The notes beneath the pieces were generated by a model that saw only the letters and a list, made by a program, of their open reading frames with translations, ran no database searches and was not told where the DNA came from. A stretch of DNA of 64,000 nucleotides. Source: RGIG8124 sp045130665 (GTDB lineage Bacteria > Bacillota > Clostridia > Christensenellales > CAG-917). This document shows, piece after piece, positions 33,945 through 42,222 of the stretch. Both the position numbers and the translations under genes were made by a program. Within the stretch, counting starts at the first letter, position 1, and every line of letters starts with the position of its first letter. The stretch covers positions 124,001-188,000 of the forward strand of contig JBGUQC010000003.1 of the NCBI GenBank assembly GCA_045130665.1. Reading direction: 5' to 3'.

Positions 33945-35294
33945 ATGTTAAACCATAATGAAATAGTCCAAACAATTACAATGATTAAGGATTTGCACCT
34001 TGACATTAGAACTGTCACGATGCATATATCCCTTTTTGATTGTATTTCAGATAATGCAGATGCAACTGCACTCAAGGTATATACCAAACTAACAAACAAA
34101 GCAAAAGACTTTGTTACTATCGTAGATAGTATTCAATCCAAATATGGTATCCCAATTATTAACAAGAGATTATCAGTTAGTCCAATTAGTTTAATTGGTG
34201 CCTCAAGTGGTGGATATGAAAAGATAGCTCTTGCTATGGACAAGGCTGCAAAAGAATGCAATGTTAACTTCATTGGCGGATATACAGCAATAGTCCAAAA
34301 GGGCATGACAAAACAAGAAGAAGAATTCATCAACACAATACCAAAGGTATTGGCTGAAACAGATGTAGTATGTGCAAGTGTTAATGTTGGCTCAACAAAA
34401 GCTGGTATTAATATGGATGCAGTACGTTTAATGGGTGAAGTTGTTAAAAGAACAGCTCATGCAACAGCAGATAAGTCATGTATTGGCTGCGCCAAACTTG
34501 TTATATTTGCAAATGCAGTAGAAGACAATCCATTTATGGCAGGATCCTTCAATGGTATTAGTGAGGGAGATTGTGTAATTAACGTTGGTATATCTGGTCC
34601 AGGCGTTGTAAAAGCCGCTATAGAGAAGATTAAAGGCGCAGATTGTTCCACTTTAAGTGAAACAATAAAGAATACTGCATTCAAGATTTCAAGAATGGGT
34701 GAATTAGTTGGTAGAGAAGCAGCAAAACTATTAGGTGCTGAATTCGGTATTATTGATTTATCCTTAGCTCCAACACCAGAAGTTGGGGATAGCGTTGGTG
34801 AAGTCTTAGAAGAGATGGGACTTAGCTCAGTTGGTGTACATGGAACAACAGCATGTCTTGCAATGCTCAATGATGCAGTTAAGAAAGGTGGTTCTATGGC
34901 AAGTTCAAGAGTTGGTGGACTATCTGGTGCATTTATTCCAGTTAGTGAAGATATAGGAATGATTAGAGCCGTAAGATCTGGTGCTCTTGGCTTAGATAAA
35001 TTAGAGGCAATGACATCTGTTTGTAGCGTTGGATTAGATATGATTGCCATACCTGGAAGCACAACAGCAAATACTATTGCAGCAATTATTGCAGATGAAG
35101 CCGCCATTGGCGTTATAAACGGCAAGACAACAGCTGTTAGAGTAATTCCTGTAATCGGCAAAGAAGAAGGAGAGGTCGAATTTGGTGGCCTTTTAGGACG
35201 TGCTCCAATAATGAAGATAGGTAGCGGTAATGCAGATAACTTCATTAACCGTGGAGGACATATTCCGGCTCCAATTCACTCATATAGGAACTAA
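33945..35294 (+). CDS. UPF0210 (DUF711, PFL-like) family protein
   Basis: This 449-residue protein is a full-length member of the UPF0210 family, conserved across Firmicutes and some archaea. It begins MLNHNEIVQTITMIKDLHLD and has long glycine-rich stretches (SPISLIGASSGGYE, VNVGISGPGVV, SRVGGLSGAF). Structural resemblance to glycyl-radical enzyme barrels is reported for the family, but no glycyl-radical motif is evident. It forms a unit with the preceding ACT protein and ends the operon. Confidence 0.9.
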   Translation: MLNHNEIVQTITMIKDLHLDIRTVTMHISLFDCISDNADATALKVYTKLTNKAKDFVTIVDSIQSKYGIPIINKRLSVSPISLIGASSGGYEKIALAMDKAAKECNVNFIGGYTAIVQKGMTKQEEEFINTIPKVLAETDVVCASVNVGSTKAGINMDAVRLMGEVVKRTAHATADKSCIGCAKLVIFANAVEDNPFMAGSFNGISEGDCVINVGISGPGVVKAAIEKIKGADCSTLSETIKNTAFKISRMGELVGREAAKLLGAEFGIIDLSLAPTPEVGDSVGEVLEEMGLSSVGVHGTTACLAMLNDAVKKGGSMASSRVGGLSGAFIPVSEDIGMIRAVRSGALGLDKLEAMTSVCSVGLDMIAIPGSTTANTIAAIIADEAAIGVINGKTTAVRVIPVIGKEEGEVEFGGLLGRAPIMKIGSGNADNFINRGGHIPAPIHSYRN

Positions 35295-35308
35295 AAGTAG
35301 CTTAAGAC

Positions 35309-35346
35309 AAAAAAAAGACCTTGTGCCAAAACACAAGGTTTATTTT
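35309..35346. terminator. Bidirectional terminator between convergent genes
   Basis: ACCTTGTG (35318-35325) pairs perfectly with CACAAGGT (35332-35339). An A run lies before the stem and a T-rich tail after, so it can serve both the UPF0210 operon and the minus-strand phosphoribosyltransferase. Confidence 0.85.
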
Positions 35347-35365
35347 TATATTTTGAGTATTTAAA

Positions 35366-35902
35366 CTATAGAATTGGGATATTTGCTAAATAAACTATGT
35401 TATCTAATTTAACTGCATCACCTTCAGCTAAAACGAATCCTCTTTTGTAGATTTCTCCGCCTGCTTGTTTGATAACTTGTTCCATTCCATGTAAACTTCC
35501 ACCGGTTGAAACAACGTCATCTACGATTGCAACTTTCTTGCCTTTAATTAAGTCTACATCATGCTTGCTTAGATATAGATTTTGTATATCTCCAGTGGTT
35601 ATAGACTTGATTTGAGCTTGAATTCCATCTTGCATATATAGCTTTTTGGACTTACGGCATACTGCATAATAGTGTTGTCCAAGTTCTCTTGCAACTACGT
35701 GTGCAAGTTGTAAACCTTTGGATTCTGCTGTAAGAACTACATCACATCCAACTAATAGTTTAGCTAGTGCTTTACCACAGTGTTCGGTTAATTCTTGGTT
35801 GCCGTGTAAGTTAAAGAAACAAATCTTAATTCCGCTTGGAAGTGTAAGTATTGGTAAATCGGTTTTGTATCCTGCAATATCAACTGTATAAACTTGATCC
35901 AT
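35366..35902 (-). CDS. Type I phosphoribosyltransferase, adenine PRT-like
   Basis: A 178-residue enzyme. VLTAESKGLQLAHVVARELG matches the apt-type loop (EARGF region) and KKVAIVDDVVSTGGSLHGM is the PRPP motif. Most similar in pattern to adenine/xanthine phosphoribosyltransferases in purine salvage; the exact base is not settled. I start at the ATG 35902, preceded by AGAGG, not at an in-frame codon 42 bases upstream. It stands alone, convergent with the UPF0210 operon. Confidence 0.82.
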   Translation of the reverse strand: MDQVYTVDIAGYKTDLPILTLPSGIKICFFNLHGNQELTEHCGKALAKLLVGCDVVLTAESKGLQLAHVVARELGQHYYAVCRKSKKLYMQDGIQAQIKSITTGDIQNLYLSKHDVDLIKGKKVAIVDDVVSTGGSLHGMEQVIKQAGGEIYKRGFVLAEGDAVKLDNIVYLANIPIL

Positions 35903-36006
35903 TTTTATGACCTCTTTTAGTTTTATATAAATATTATATAACAAATTCGGCCATTATCAATATGAGAAACGAATATATTTTTGTAAAACAAAAACTTTTT
36001 GCGTTA

Positions 36007-36024
36007 TGTGCACTTATATGTACA
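36007..36024. promoter_or_regulatory. TGTACA-type palindrome before the Y-family polymerase gene
   Basis: TGTGCACTTATATGTACA agrees with the site at 16360-16377 at 16 of 18 positions. The right TGTACA lies 16 bases before TATGGT (36041-36046), so it may overlap a -35 box. It is 58 bases before the polymerase start. A damage-response repressor is one possible binder; this is inference. Confidence 0.5.
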
Positions 36025-36081
36025 CCATTTTATCGCTAAATATGGTATTATTAAGGTAAGAAACACAAGGAGATAGCAGTT

Positions 36082-37341
36082 ATGGATAAGCAACGCACAT
36101 ATTTTTGTATAGATATGAAGACATTCTATGCATCTGTAGAGTGTGCTGAACGTGGTCTCAATCCTTTTAACACCAATTTGGTTGTTGCAGATCCTGCAAG
36201 AGGAAAGGGCGCCATATGTCTTGCTATTTCTCCTAAACTTAAGGCTATGGGCATTAAGAATAGATGCAGACTTTATGAAATTCCAGAAAACTTGGATTGT
36301 ATTATTGCTAAACCAAGGATGAAAAAGTATATAGAGTATGCTGCAGATATATATGAGATATATCTAGATTATGTATCCAAAGACGATATTCACGTATATT
36401 CAATAGATGAAGCATTTTTAGATGTTACAGATTATCTTCCAATGTATAAAATGACAGCTATTCAGTTTGCTCAAAAGCTAATGAATGAGATTGCTGAAAA
36501 GAAACATATTCCATCTACAGCAGGTATTGGTACTAATATGTATCTTGCAAAAATAGCCTTAGATATTACAGCAAAACATAGCAAAGATCATATAGGATAT
36601 TTGGATGAAGAAAAGTATAAAAAAGAGCTTTGGGACCATAAACCAATAACAGATTTTTGGCAAGTTGCAAGAGGTATTTCTCGTAGATTAGAGAAGTATA
36701 AAATCTATACAATGAGAGATATTGCAAACGAAAATCCAGAACTTTTATATAATATATTAGGTGTCAATGCAGAGCTATTAATAGACCATGCATGGGGTAG
36801 AGAACCATGTACAATTGCAGATATTAAAGCATATAAATCTAGAGCCAAATCCGTATCTACAACTCAGATTTTATTTAAGGATTATGACTATGATGGTGCA
36901 CTACTAGTTTTGACAGAAATGACACTTAATGTATGCGAAGACTTAATAAAAAGGCACGTTTGTGCAAATAACGTTGCAATTCAGGTGAGGTACTCTAAAG
37001 ACCTAATGCCATCCACAGGTGGCTCAAAAAAGATGGGTGAAACCACATCTGTTTTCTCTATAATTCGTGAGTATGTAAAGAAGCTCTATGAAGAAACCAC
37101 TTATAAAGATGTTCCTATTAGAGGATTGGGTATATTCCTTGGTGTTGTAGATGAAGATGATGAGGGTTATAACCTATTCACAAACTATGAAGCAACACAA
37201 AAAGAAAAGAAAGGCGAAATGGTTGCTGTTGAGATAAAAGAAAAGTATGGCAAGAATGCTATTTTAAGAGCAATGGATTTAAAAGAAGAGGCAACTCAAC
37301 AGGTAAGAAATAAATTGGTTGGAGGACATAACGGTGAATAA
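36082..37341 (+). CDS. Y-family (UmuC/UvrX-type) translesion DNA polymerase
   Basis: A 419-residue lesion-bypass polymerase. The catalytic core is visible as CIDMKTFYASVEC at the start and YSIDEAFLDVT near residue 110, with AGIGTNMYLAKIA after it. The C-terminal half has the little-finger region (RAKSVSTTQ). It lacks a recognisable beta-clamp box by eye. Together with the YolD gene 7 bases before its stop, it resembles the Bacillus UvrX-YolD pair linked to SOS mutagenesis. SD AAGGAG. A palindrome lies upstream. Confidence 0.92.
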   Translation: MDKQRTYFCIDMKTFYASVECAERGLNPFNTNLVVADPARGKGAICLAISPKLKAMGIKNRCRLYEIPENLDCIIAKPRMKKYIEYAADIYEIYLDYVSKDDIHVYSIDEAFLDVTDYLPMYKMTAIQFAQKLMNEIAEKKHIPSTAGIGTNMYLAKIALDITAKHSKDHIGYLDEEKYKKELWDHKPITDFWQVARGISRRLEKYKIYTMRDIANENPELLYNILGVNAELLIDHAWGREPCTIADIKAYKSRAKSVSTTQILFKDYDYDGALLVLTEMTLNVCEDLIKRHVCANNVAIQVRYSKDLMPSTGGSKKMGETTSVFSIIREYVKKLYEETTYKDVPIRGLGIFLGVVDEDDEGYNLFTNYEATQKEKKGEMVAVEIKEKYGKNAILRAMDLKEEATQQVRNKLVGGHNGE

Positions 37342-37654
37342 TGTCGAAAGAGCAAAACAATTCTTAGCTTTCGATGCCCTATCTGGTCTCCAGCAAGCAT
37401 TGAGAGAAAGAGAAGAAAAACATTCAAGGATAGAAAAGATAGAATTGGCCGAGGATGATAAGATAGCCATATCAAATACTATTAACAAAATAGTTAAGGG
37501 TAATCTTGTAAGGGTTACGTTCTATTTTAATGGCCATTATTTCGAACTAGAAGATAATGTTACAAAGATATTGATTCCATATGGTTATATGATGGTAGGT
37601 AATACCAAGATTTATTTCGAAGATATCTATAATATAGAATTAGTTAATTCTTAA
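37334..37654 (+). CDS. YolD-like protein
   Basis: A 106-residue protein with VERAKQFLAFDALSGLQQAL and a C-terminal beta-rich half (VRVTFYFNGHYFE), the YolD-like pattern. I choose GTG 37334, eight bases after GGAGG (37321-37325); an upstream in-frame TTG at 37319 would precede that SD. It overlaps the polymerase end, so the two are coupled. YolD proteins accompany Y-family polymerases and are thought to assist or control them. Confidence 0.85.
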   Translation: MNNVERAKQFLAFDALSGLQQALREREEKHSRIEKIELAEDDKIAISNTINKIVKGNLVRVTFYFNGHYFELEDNVTKILIPYGYMMVGNTKIYFEDIYNIELVNS

Positions 37655-37706
37655 CTTGAAAGACTCTCATTTTTCTGGTAACATATATGAACTTACTGGA
37701 GAAAAT

Positions 37707-38501
37707 ATGAAAAGAGTAGCGATTTGTTATGATTTTGATAAGACATTATCCCCTTTGGACATGCAATCTCAAGGATTCGTCCAAGATATAGGTATGTCTA
37801 TTGATGAATTTTGGGAAGAAGTCGATACATACTCCGCAGAAGCTCACGTAGAACTAAACTTAACATATATGTATAAGATGATAGAAACTGCGCGTAGAAA
37901 CGGTTTTGAAATCACTGAGGCATATTTGAATGGTCTAGGAAAGAAGATAAATTACTTCAAAAACCTCGATACATGGTTTGATCGTATTAATAAGTTCGGA
38001 AAAGAGAATGGAGTTGAAGTCCATCACTTCATATTATCTTCAGGTTTAAAAGAGATTATTGATGGTACATCAATTGTAAAGAATTTTGATAAAGTTTACG
38101 CATCAGCTTTTCATTACAATGAAAAAGGTATTGCAGATTGGCCAAGATTTGTAGTTAATTACACAAATAAAACACAATTCTTATTTAGAATAAGCAAGGG
38201 TGTGTTTGATGAATTAGATGATAAGGTTAACGATGTAACTCGTTCAGCAGATTATTATATTCCATATACAAACTTTATTTATCTTGGAGATAGTGATACA
38301 GATATTCCATGTATGGCTTTGCTTAATCAATACGGCGGATACTCCGTAGGAGTATATGAAAGCTTAGATAAAGGTAAAAAGAAAGTTGAAAAACTTATTA
38401 AAGAAAGAAGAATCGGCGCTGGAGTTCTAGCAGATTATTCTGAAAACAGTGATTTAGATAAGGTTATTAAGGATAGAATTTTACAGATTAAAAATCTGTA
38501 A
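37707..38501 (+). CDS. HAD-superfamily hydrolase
   Basis: A 264-residue phosphatase-like protein. Motif I is CYDFDKTLSP at the start, motif II is the Ser in HFILSSGLKE near residue 112, and YLGDSDTDIPC near residue 197 is motif IV with metal-binding Asp residues. Start chosen at ATG 37707 after GGAG; an in-frame TTG 51 bases earlier has no SD. The pattern (Ser-phosphatase-like, large insert before motif II) resembles phosphoserine/pyrimidine phosphatase-like HADs, but the substrate is unknown. Confidence 0.85.
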   Translation: MKRVAICYDFDKTLSPLDMQSQGFVQDIGMSIDEFWEEVDTYSAEAHVELNLTYMYKMIETARRNGFEITEAYLNGLGKKINYFKNLDTWFDRINKFGKENGVEVHHFILSSGLKEIIDGTSIVKNFDKVYASAFHYNEKGIADWPRFVVNYTNKTQFLFRISKGVFDELDDKVNDVTRSADYYIPYTNFIYLGDSDTDIPCMALLNQYGGYSVGVYESLDKGKKKVEKLIKERRIGAGVLADYSENSDLDKVIKDRILQIKNL

Positions 38502-38531
38502 TTTAATTATTTCTCACCAAATTCCAATAAA

Positions 38532-38547
38532 ACGACACCAATGTCAT
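38532..38547. promoter_or_regulatory. Secondary TGTC-type operator candidate
   Basis: ACGACACCAATGTCAT: GACA and TGTC around four bases, same spacing as the stronger palindrome at 38636. It lies about 55 bases upstream of the deo promoter -35 box. Confidence 0.4.
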
Positions 38548-38600
38548 ATATAATATGTAGAGACGTTTTGAAGGGTTTTAGAAAACAATTTGCGACATAT

Positions 38601-38628
38601 TTGACTTTTTTCCAAAATAAGATATAAT
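38601..38628 (+). promoter_or_regulatory. Promoter of the TetR-deo operon
   Basis: TTGACT (38601-38606) and TATAAT (38623-38628) are 16 bases apart. A further half-site TGCGACA (38591-38597) lies just before the -35 box. Confidence 0.75.
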
Positions 38629-38635
38629 AGGATTA

Positions 38636-38651
38636 GCGACAGTAGTGTCGC
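38636..38651. promoter_or_regulatory. Operator candidate of the deo TetR regulator
   Basis: GCGACAGTAGTGTCGC: perfect 6-base arms around GTAG. It lies on the predicted transcription start, eight bases after the -10 box and 14 before the TetR ATG, as expected for autorepression. Confidence 0.65.
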
Positions 38652-38665
38652 AAAATAGGTGAATT

Positions 38666-39268
38666 ATGCTTAAACGAAAAGGAAAGAATACTAAAGCGGA
38701 AATAAGAAATCACGCATTACTCTTATTTGCAGAAAAAGGCTTTAAAAGTGTAACAATGAATGATATTTGTGTCTCCACAGGTTTATCTCGTGGTGGTTTA
38801 TACAGATATTATGGCAGTACAAGTGAGATATTTGCAGAAATTCTTACAAAGATCGTACAAGGTATTGGAGATAACTTAGCAGAAGCACTAAGAAGCGGCA
38901 AGTCCCCAACTCAATCCTTAGATATGTTATTAAATAATTGGTCTAAATCAATCAGCGATGTAGAAACATCTGTTGTATTTGCAACAATTGAGTTCTGTCA
39001 TCTAAAAGGATCTGAAGCTTTAGAAAAAGCTTATTCCAGAGCAATGGAGATTTGGACATCATTTATTAATTATGGAATTGCTCAAGGAGAATTCAATAGA
39101 ATAGACCCAAGAGCAGCAGCTGCAACAATAATGTTTGCATATGAAGGCGCAAGAGCAGCATCTGCTTTAATGACAATCTCAGAAAACACAGGTAAGGGAC
39201 TAGCAAATTGTATTAGAACAATGTTAGTTAAGCCTCAACAAGCACAACAAATGGCATATGCCGTATAA
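38666..39268 (+). CDS. TetR-family regulator heading the deo operon
   Basis: A 200-residue regulator with a clear N-terminal helix-turn-helix: AEIRNHALLLFAEKGF, VTMNDICVSTGLSRGGLY, RYYGSTSEIF. The C-terminal ligand domain is unassigned. It is the first gene of a run of nucleoside catabolism genes (deoC starts 11 bases on), so it probably represses them and responds to a nucleoside or deoxyribose phosphate. Deo control by TetR instead of DeoR or CytR types is unusual. Confidence 0.9.
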   Translation: MLKRKGKNTKAEIRNHALLLFAEKGFKSVTMNDICVSTGLSRGGLYRYYGSTSEIFAEILTKIVQGIGDNLAEALRSGKSPTQSLDMLLNNWSKSISDVETSVVFATIEFCHLKGSEALEKAYSRAMEIWTSFINYGIAQGEFNRIDPRAAAATIMFAYEGARAASALMTISENTGKGLANCIRTMLVKPQQAQQMAYAV

Positions 39269-39279
39269 TTGGAGTATAA

Positions 39280-39933
39280 ATGGATATTAAAAACATCTTG
39301 TCACATTGTGATCATACTGAATTAAAACAAACAGCAACCATAGATGATATTAAAGCATTAATTGATGATGCTATTAAATATAATACCGCATCCGTATGCA
39401 TTCCTCCTTGCTATGTCAAGGAGGCTGCAGAGTATGCAAATGGCAAGATGCCTATATGCACAGTTGTTGGATTCCCAAATGGATACAATTCAACTGAGAT
39501 AAAGCTTATTGAAACAAAAGAAGCTTTATTAAAGGGTGCAGATGAAATAGACATGGTTATCAATGTTGGAGAGCTTAAAAAGGGCAATACAGACTATGTT
39601 CTTAATGAAATTAAGACTCTTAAGGCAGCAGTAGGTAATAAGATCCTTAAAGTTATTATTGAAACATGTCTTTTAACAGATGAAGAAAAGATTACAATGT
39701 GCAAGCTTGTAACAGAAGCAGGCGCAGATTATATTAAAACTTCCACAGGTTTTTCTAAGGGTGGTGCAACATTTGCAGATGTAGAGTTATTTGCAAAGAA
39801 TGTTGGTCCAAATGTAAAGATTAAAGCTGCAGGCGGAATCCATTCATTAGAAGATGCTCAACACTTTTTAGATTTAGGGGCTAGTAGACTAGGAACAAGT
39901 GCTCTTGTAAAAATTGCTAAAGAACAACTATAA
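39280..39933 (+). CDS. deoC: Deoxyribose-phosphate aldolase
   Basis: A 217-residue class I aldolase splitting deoxyribose 5-phosphate to glyceraldehyde 3-phosphate and acetaldehyde. LSHCDHTELKQTAT begins it, EIDMVINVGELKKG gives the active-site Asp/Lys region, and YIKTSTGFSKGGA near residue 150 holds the Schiff-base Lys. GIHSLEDA follows. It has an SD (GGAG) and normal length. Confidence 0.97.
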   Translation: MDIKNILSHCDHTELKQTATIDDIKALIDDAIKYNTASVCIPPCYVKEAAEYANGKMPICTVVGFPNGYNSTEIKLIETKEALLKGADEIDMVINVGELKKGNTDYVLNEIKTLKAAVGNKILKVIIETCLLTDEEKITMCKLVTEAGADYIKTSTGFSKGGATFADVELFAKNVGPNVKIKAAGGIHSLEDAQHFLDLGASRLGTSALVKIAKEQL

Positions 39934-39955
39934 TAATATATTATAGGAGGTTTCT

Positions 39956-40660
39956 ATGAGCAATACACCGACCCCACATAACACGGCCGTATTAGGCGAT
40001 TTTGCAGAAACTGTTTTAATGCCAGGAGATCCATTGAGATCTAAGTTTATTGCAGACCATTATTTAGAAGATGTAAAGCTTGTTAATAACGTTAGAGGTG
40101 TACAAGGTTACACTGGTTATTATAATGGCAAAAGAGTATCTGTAATGGCATCTGGTATGGGAATGCCATCTATGGGTATTTATGCTCATGAATTGTTTAA
40201 CTTCTATGATGTTAAACAAATTATAAGAGTTGGTAGCGCAGGAGCAGTTAGAAAAAATTTAAGAATAGGAGATATTATTCTTGTTGAAGAAGCAAGATAT
40301 ACTTCAAATTTTCCAAGGGATTATTTGGTAAGAATTGCCTATACTGCAAAGCCAGATGAAGAATTGCTTCATAGAGCAGAACAAGTTGCAATAGATAAGC
40401 AAATAAGTTTTAGAACAGGTAAGGTTTATTCATCAGATGTTTTCTATAAGGATGCAAAATATGCAAGAATGTATAGAAAGGATGTTCTTGCTATAGAAAT
40501 GGAAAGCGCAGCATTATATGCTGTTGCTCATAAAGCTAAGAAAAAAGCACTCACTATTTGTACAATTTCAGATAATATCGTTACCGGTGAGGCATTAGAT
40601 GCCGAAGGTAGACAGAAACAATTTAGAGACATGATGCTTCTTGCATTGGAGCTTGCATGA
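39956..40660 (+). CDS. deoD: Purine nucleoside phosphorylase
   Basis: A 234-residue hexameric-type phosphorylase (PNP-I). VLMPGDPLRSKFIAD binds phosphate, GMGMPSMGIYAHEL and RVGSAGAV follow, and AIEMESAALYAVA gives the ribose-binding Met-Glu. SDNIVTGE holds the catalytic Asp. Strong SD AGGAGG; ATGA overlap with deoB. Confidence 0.97.
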   Translation: MSNTPTPHNTAVLGDFAETVLMPGDPLRSKFIADHYLEDVKLVNNVRGVQGYTGYYNGKRVSVMASGMGMPSMGIYAHELFNFYDVKQIIRVGSAGAVRKNLRIGDIILVEEARYTSNFPRDYLVRIAYTAKPDEELLHRAEQVAIDKQISFRTGKVYSSDVFYKDAKYARMYRKDVLAIEMESAALYAVAHKAKKKALTICTISDNIVTGEALDAEGRQKQFRDMMLLALELA

Positions 40661-41826
40661 AAAGAGTCTTTTTAATAGTACTAGATAGTTTTGGCGTAGG
40701 CGAATTGCCAGATGCTAAAGATTTTAACGATGAGGGAAGCAACACATTGCTTTCCGTTTCTAAATCTAGTTTATTTTATGCTCCAACATTAACCGAATTA
40801 GGAATTTTTAATATAGATGGTTGTTCTGTAGCTGGAAAGCCAGTTAAAGAACCTATTGGTTCTTTTGGTAAGCTTGCTGAAACTAGTAAAGGAAAAGATA
40901 CAACCATAGGACATTGGGAAATAGGCGGTATGATATCTGAAAGACCATTCCCAACATATCCAAACGGATTTCCAAAGGATGTTATAGATGAATTTGAAAA
41001 ACAAAGTGGTTATAAAACCATTTGTAATAAACCATATTCAGGAACACAGGTAATTCAAGATTATGGTGAGGAACATTTAAAGACAAAGTCTTTAATAGTT
41101 TATACATCTGCAGATAGTGTGTTCCAAATTGCAGCTCATGAAGATATAGTTCCTGTAGAGGAGTTGTATAGAGTATGTGAAATAGCAAGAAGAATTCTTG
41201 TTGGCAAACATGGTGTTGGTAGAGTAATTGCAAGACCATTTGTAGGAGAGTATCCAAACTTCACAAGAACAAGCAATAGACATGATTTCTCATTAAAACC
41301 ACCTAAGGATACCATTTTAGATGTGATGCAAAGAGAAAAATTGGACACAATTGCTGTTGGAAAGATATATGATATCTTTGCAGGTAAAGGAATTAGTGAA
41401 TTTGTTAGAACAAAATCCAATTTAGATGGCATGGCAAAGACTGATGAATACCTAAATAGAGACTTTAATGGATTGTGTTTTGTAAACTTGGTAGATTTTG
41501 ACATGTTATATGGCCATAGAAATGATATAGATGGTTATGCTAACGCAATATCTGAGTTTGATAGTTGGTTAAATGTATTCATAGATAAGATGCAAGATGA
41601 TGACTATCTATTAATTACAGCAGACCACGGTTGTGATCCAGCAACACCAAGCACAGACCATAGCAGAGAATATATATTTGTACTTGCATATGGCAAAAAG
41701 ATTAAGAAAGGAATCAATATTGGAATAAGAAAAACATTTGCAGATATAGGTAAAACTATAGCAGATATGTTTGATATAAATAATGAATTAGATGGCACAT
41801 CATTTTGGAATGAGATAAGGGGATAA
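40657..41826 (+). CDS. deoB: Phosphopentomutase
   Basis: This 389-residue alkaline-phosphatase-superfamily enzyme interconverts (deoxy)ribose 1- and 5-phosphate. VLDSFGVGELPDA holds the first metal ligand, DTTIGHWEIGG the phospho-Thr, and ITADHGCDPATPSTDHSREY the remaining metal ligands. It links deoD and pdp products to deoC. Confidence 0.97.
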   Translation: MKRVFLIVLDSFGVGELPDAKDFNDEGSNTLLSVSKSSLFYAPTLTELGIFNIDGCSVAGKPVKEPIGSFGKLAETSKGKDTTIGHWEIGGMISERPFPTYPNGFPKDVIDEFEKQSGYKTICNKPYSGTQVIQDYGEEHLKTKSLIVYTSADSVFQIAAHEDIVPVEELYRVCEIARRILVGKHGVGRVIARPFVGEYPNFTRTSNRHDFSLKPPKDTILDVMQREKLDTIAVGKIYDIFAGKGISEFVRTKSNLDGMAKTDEYLNRDFNGLCFVNLVDFDMLYGHRNDIDGYANAISEFDSWLNVFIDKMQDDDYLLITADHGCDPATPSTDHSREYIFVLAYGKKIKKGINIGIRKTFADIGKTIADMFDINNELDGTSFWNEIRG

Positions 41827-41829
41827 GAT

Positions 41830-42219
41830 ATGGATTATACCAATTTAATTGAGTCTGCTTTAAAGGCAAAAGAGAATAGTTACGCACCATATTCTAAGTA
41901 TAGAGTAGGTGCTGCAGTACTTACAAAAGATGGCAAAATATATGCTGGATGTAATATAGAAAATGCAGCATATCCATCTGGAATATGTGCTGAAAAGACC
42001 GCTATTTCCAAGGCTGTATCTGAAGGAAATAGAGATTTTTTAGCCATTGCAATCGTGGCAGATTCAAATGATTATCCTACTCCTTGTGGTGAGTGTAGAC
42101 AGTTTATATCTGAGTTTGTAAAGCCAGATTTTAAAGTAATTCTAGCAAAAAGTACCAACGATTATAAAACTTTTGATTTTGCAGAACTGCTACCTTTATC
42201 GTTCAAATTGGAGAGATAA
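41830..42219 (+). CDS. cdd: Cytidine deaminase
   Basis: A 129-residue tetrameric-type enzyme deaminating (deoxy)cytidine. The Zn site is AAYPSGICAEKTA and PCGECRQFI (three Cys and the catalytic Glu); NIENAAYPS binds the sugar. It begins three bases after the deoB stop. Confidence 0.96.
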   Translation: MDYTNLIESALKAKENSYAPYSKYRVGAAVLTKDGKIYAGCNIENAAYPSGICAEKTAISKAVSEGNRDFLAIAIVADSNDYPTPCGECRQFISEFVKPDFKVILAKSTNDYKTFDFAELLPLSFKLER

Positions 42220-42222
42220 ACT

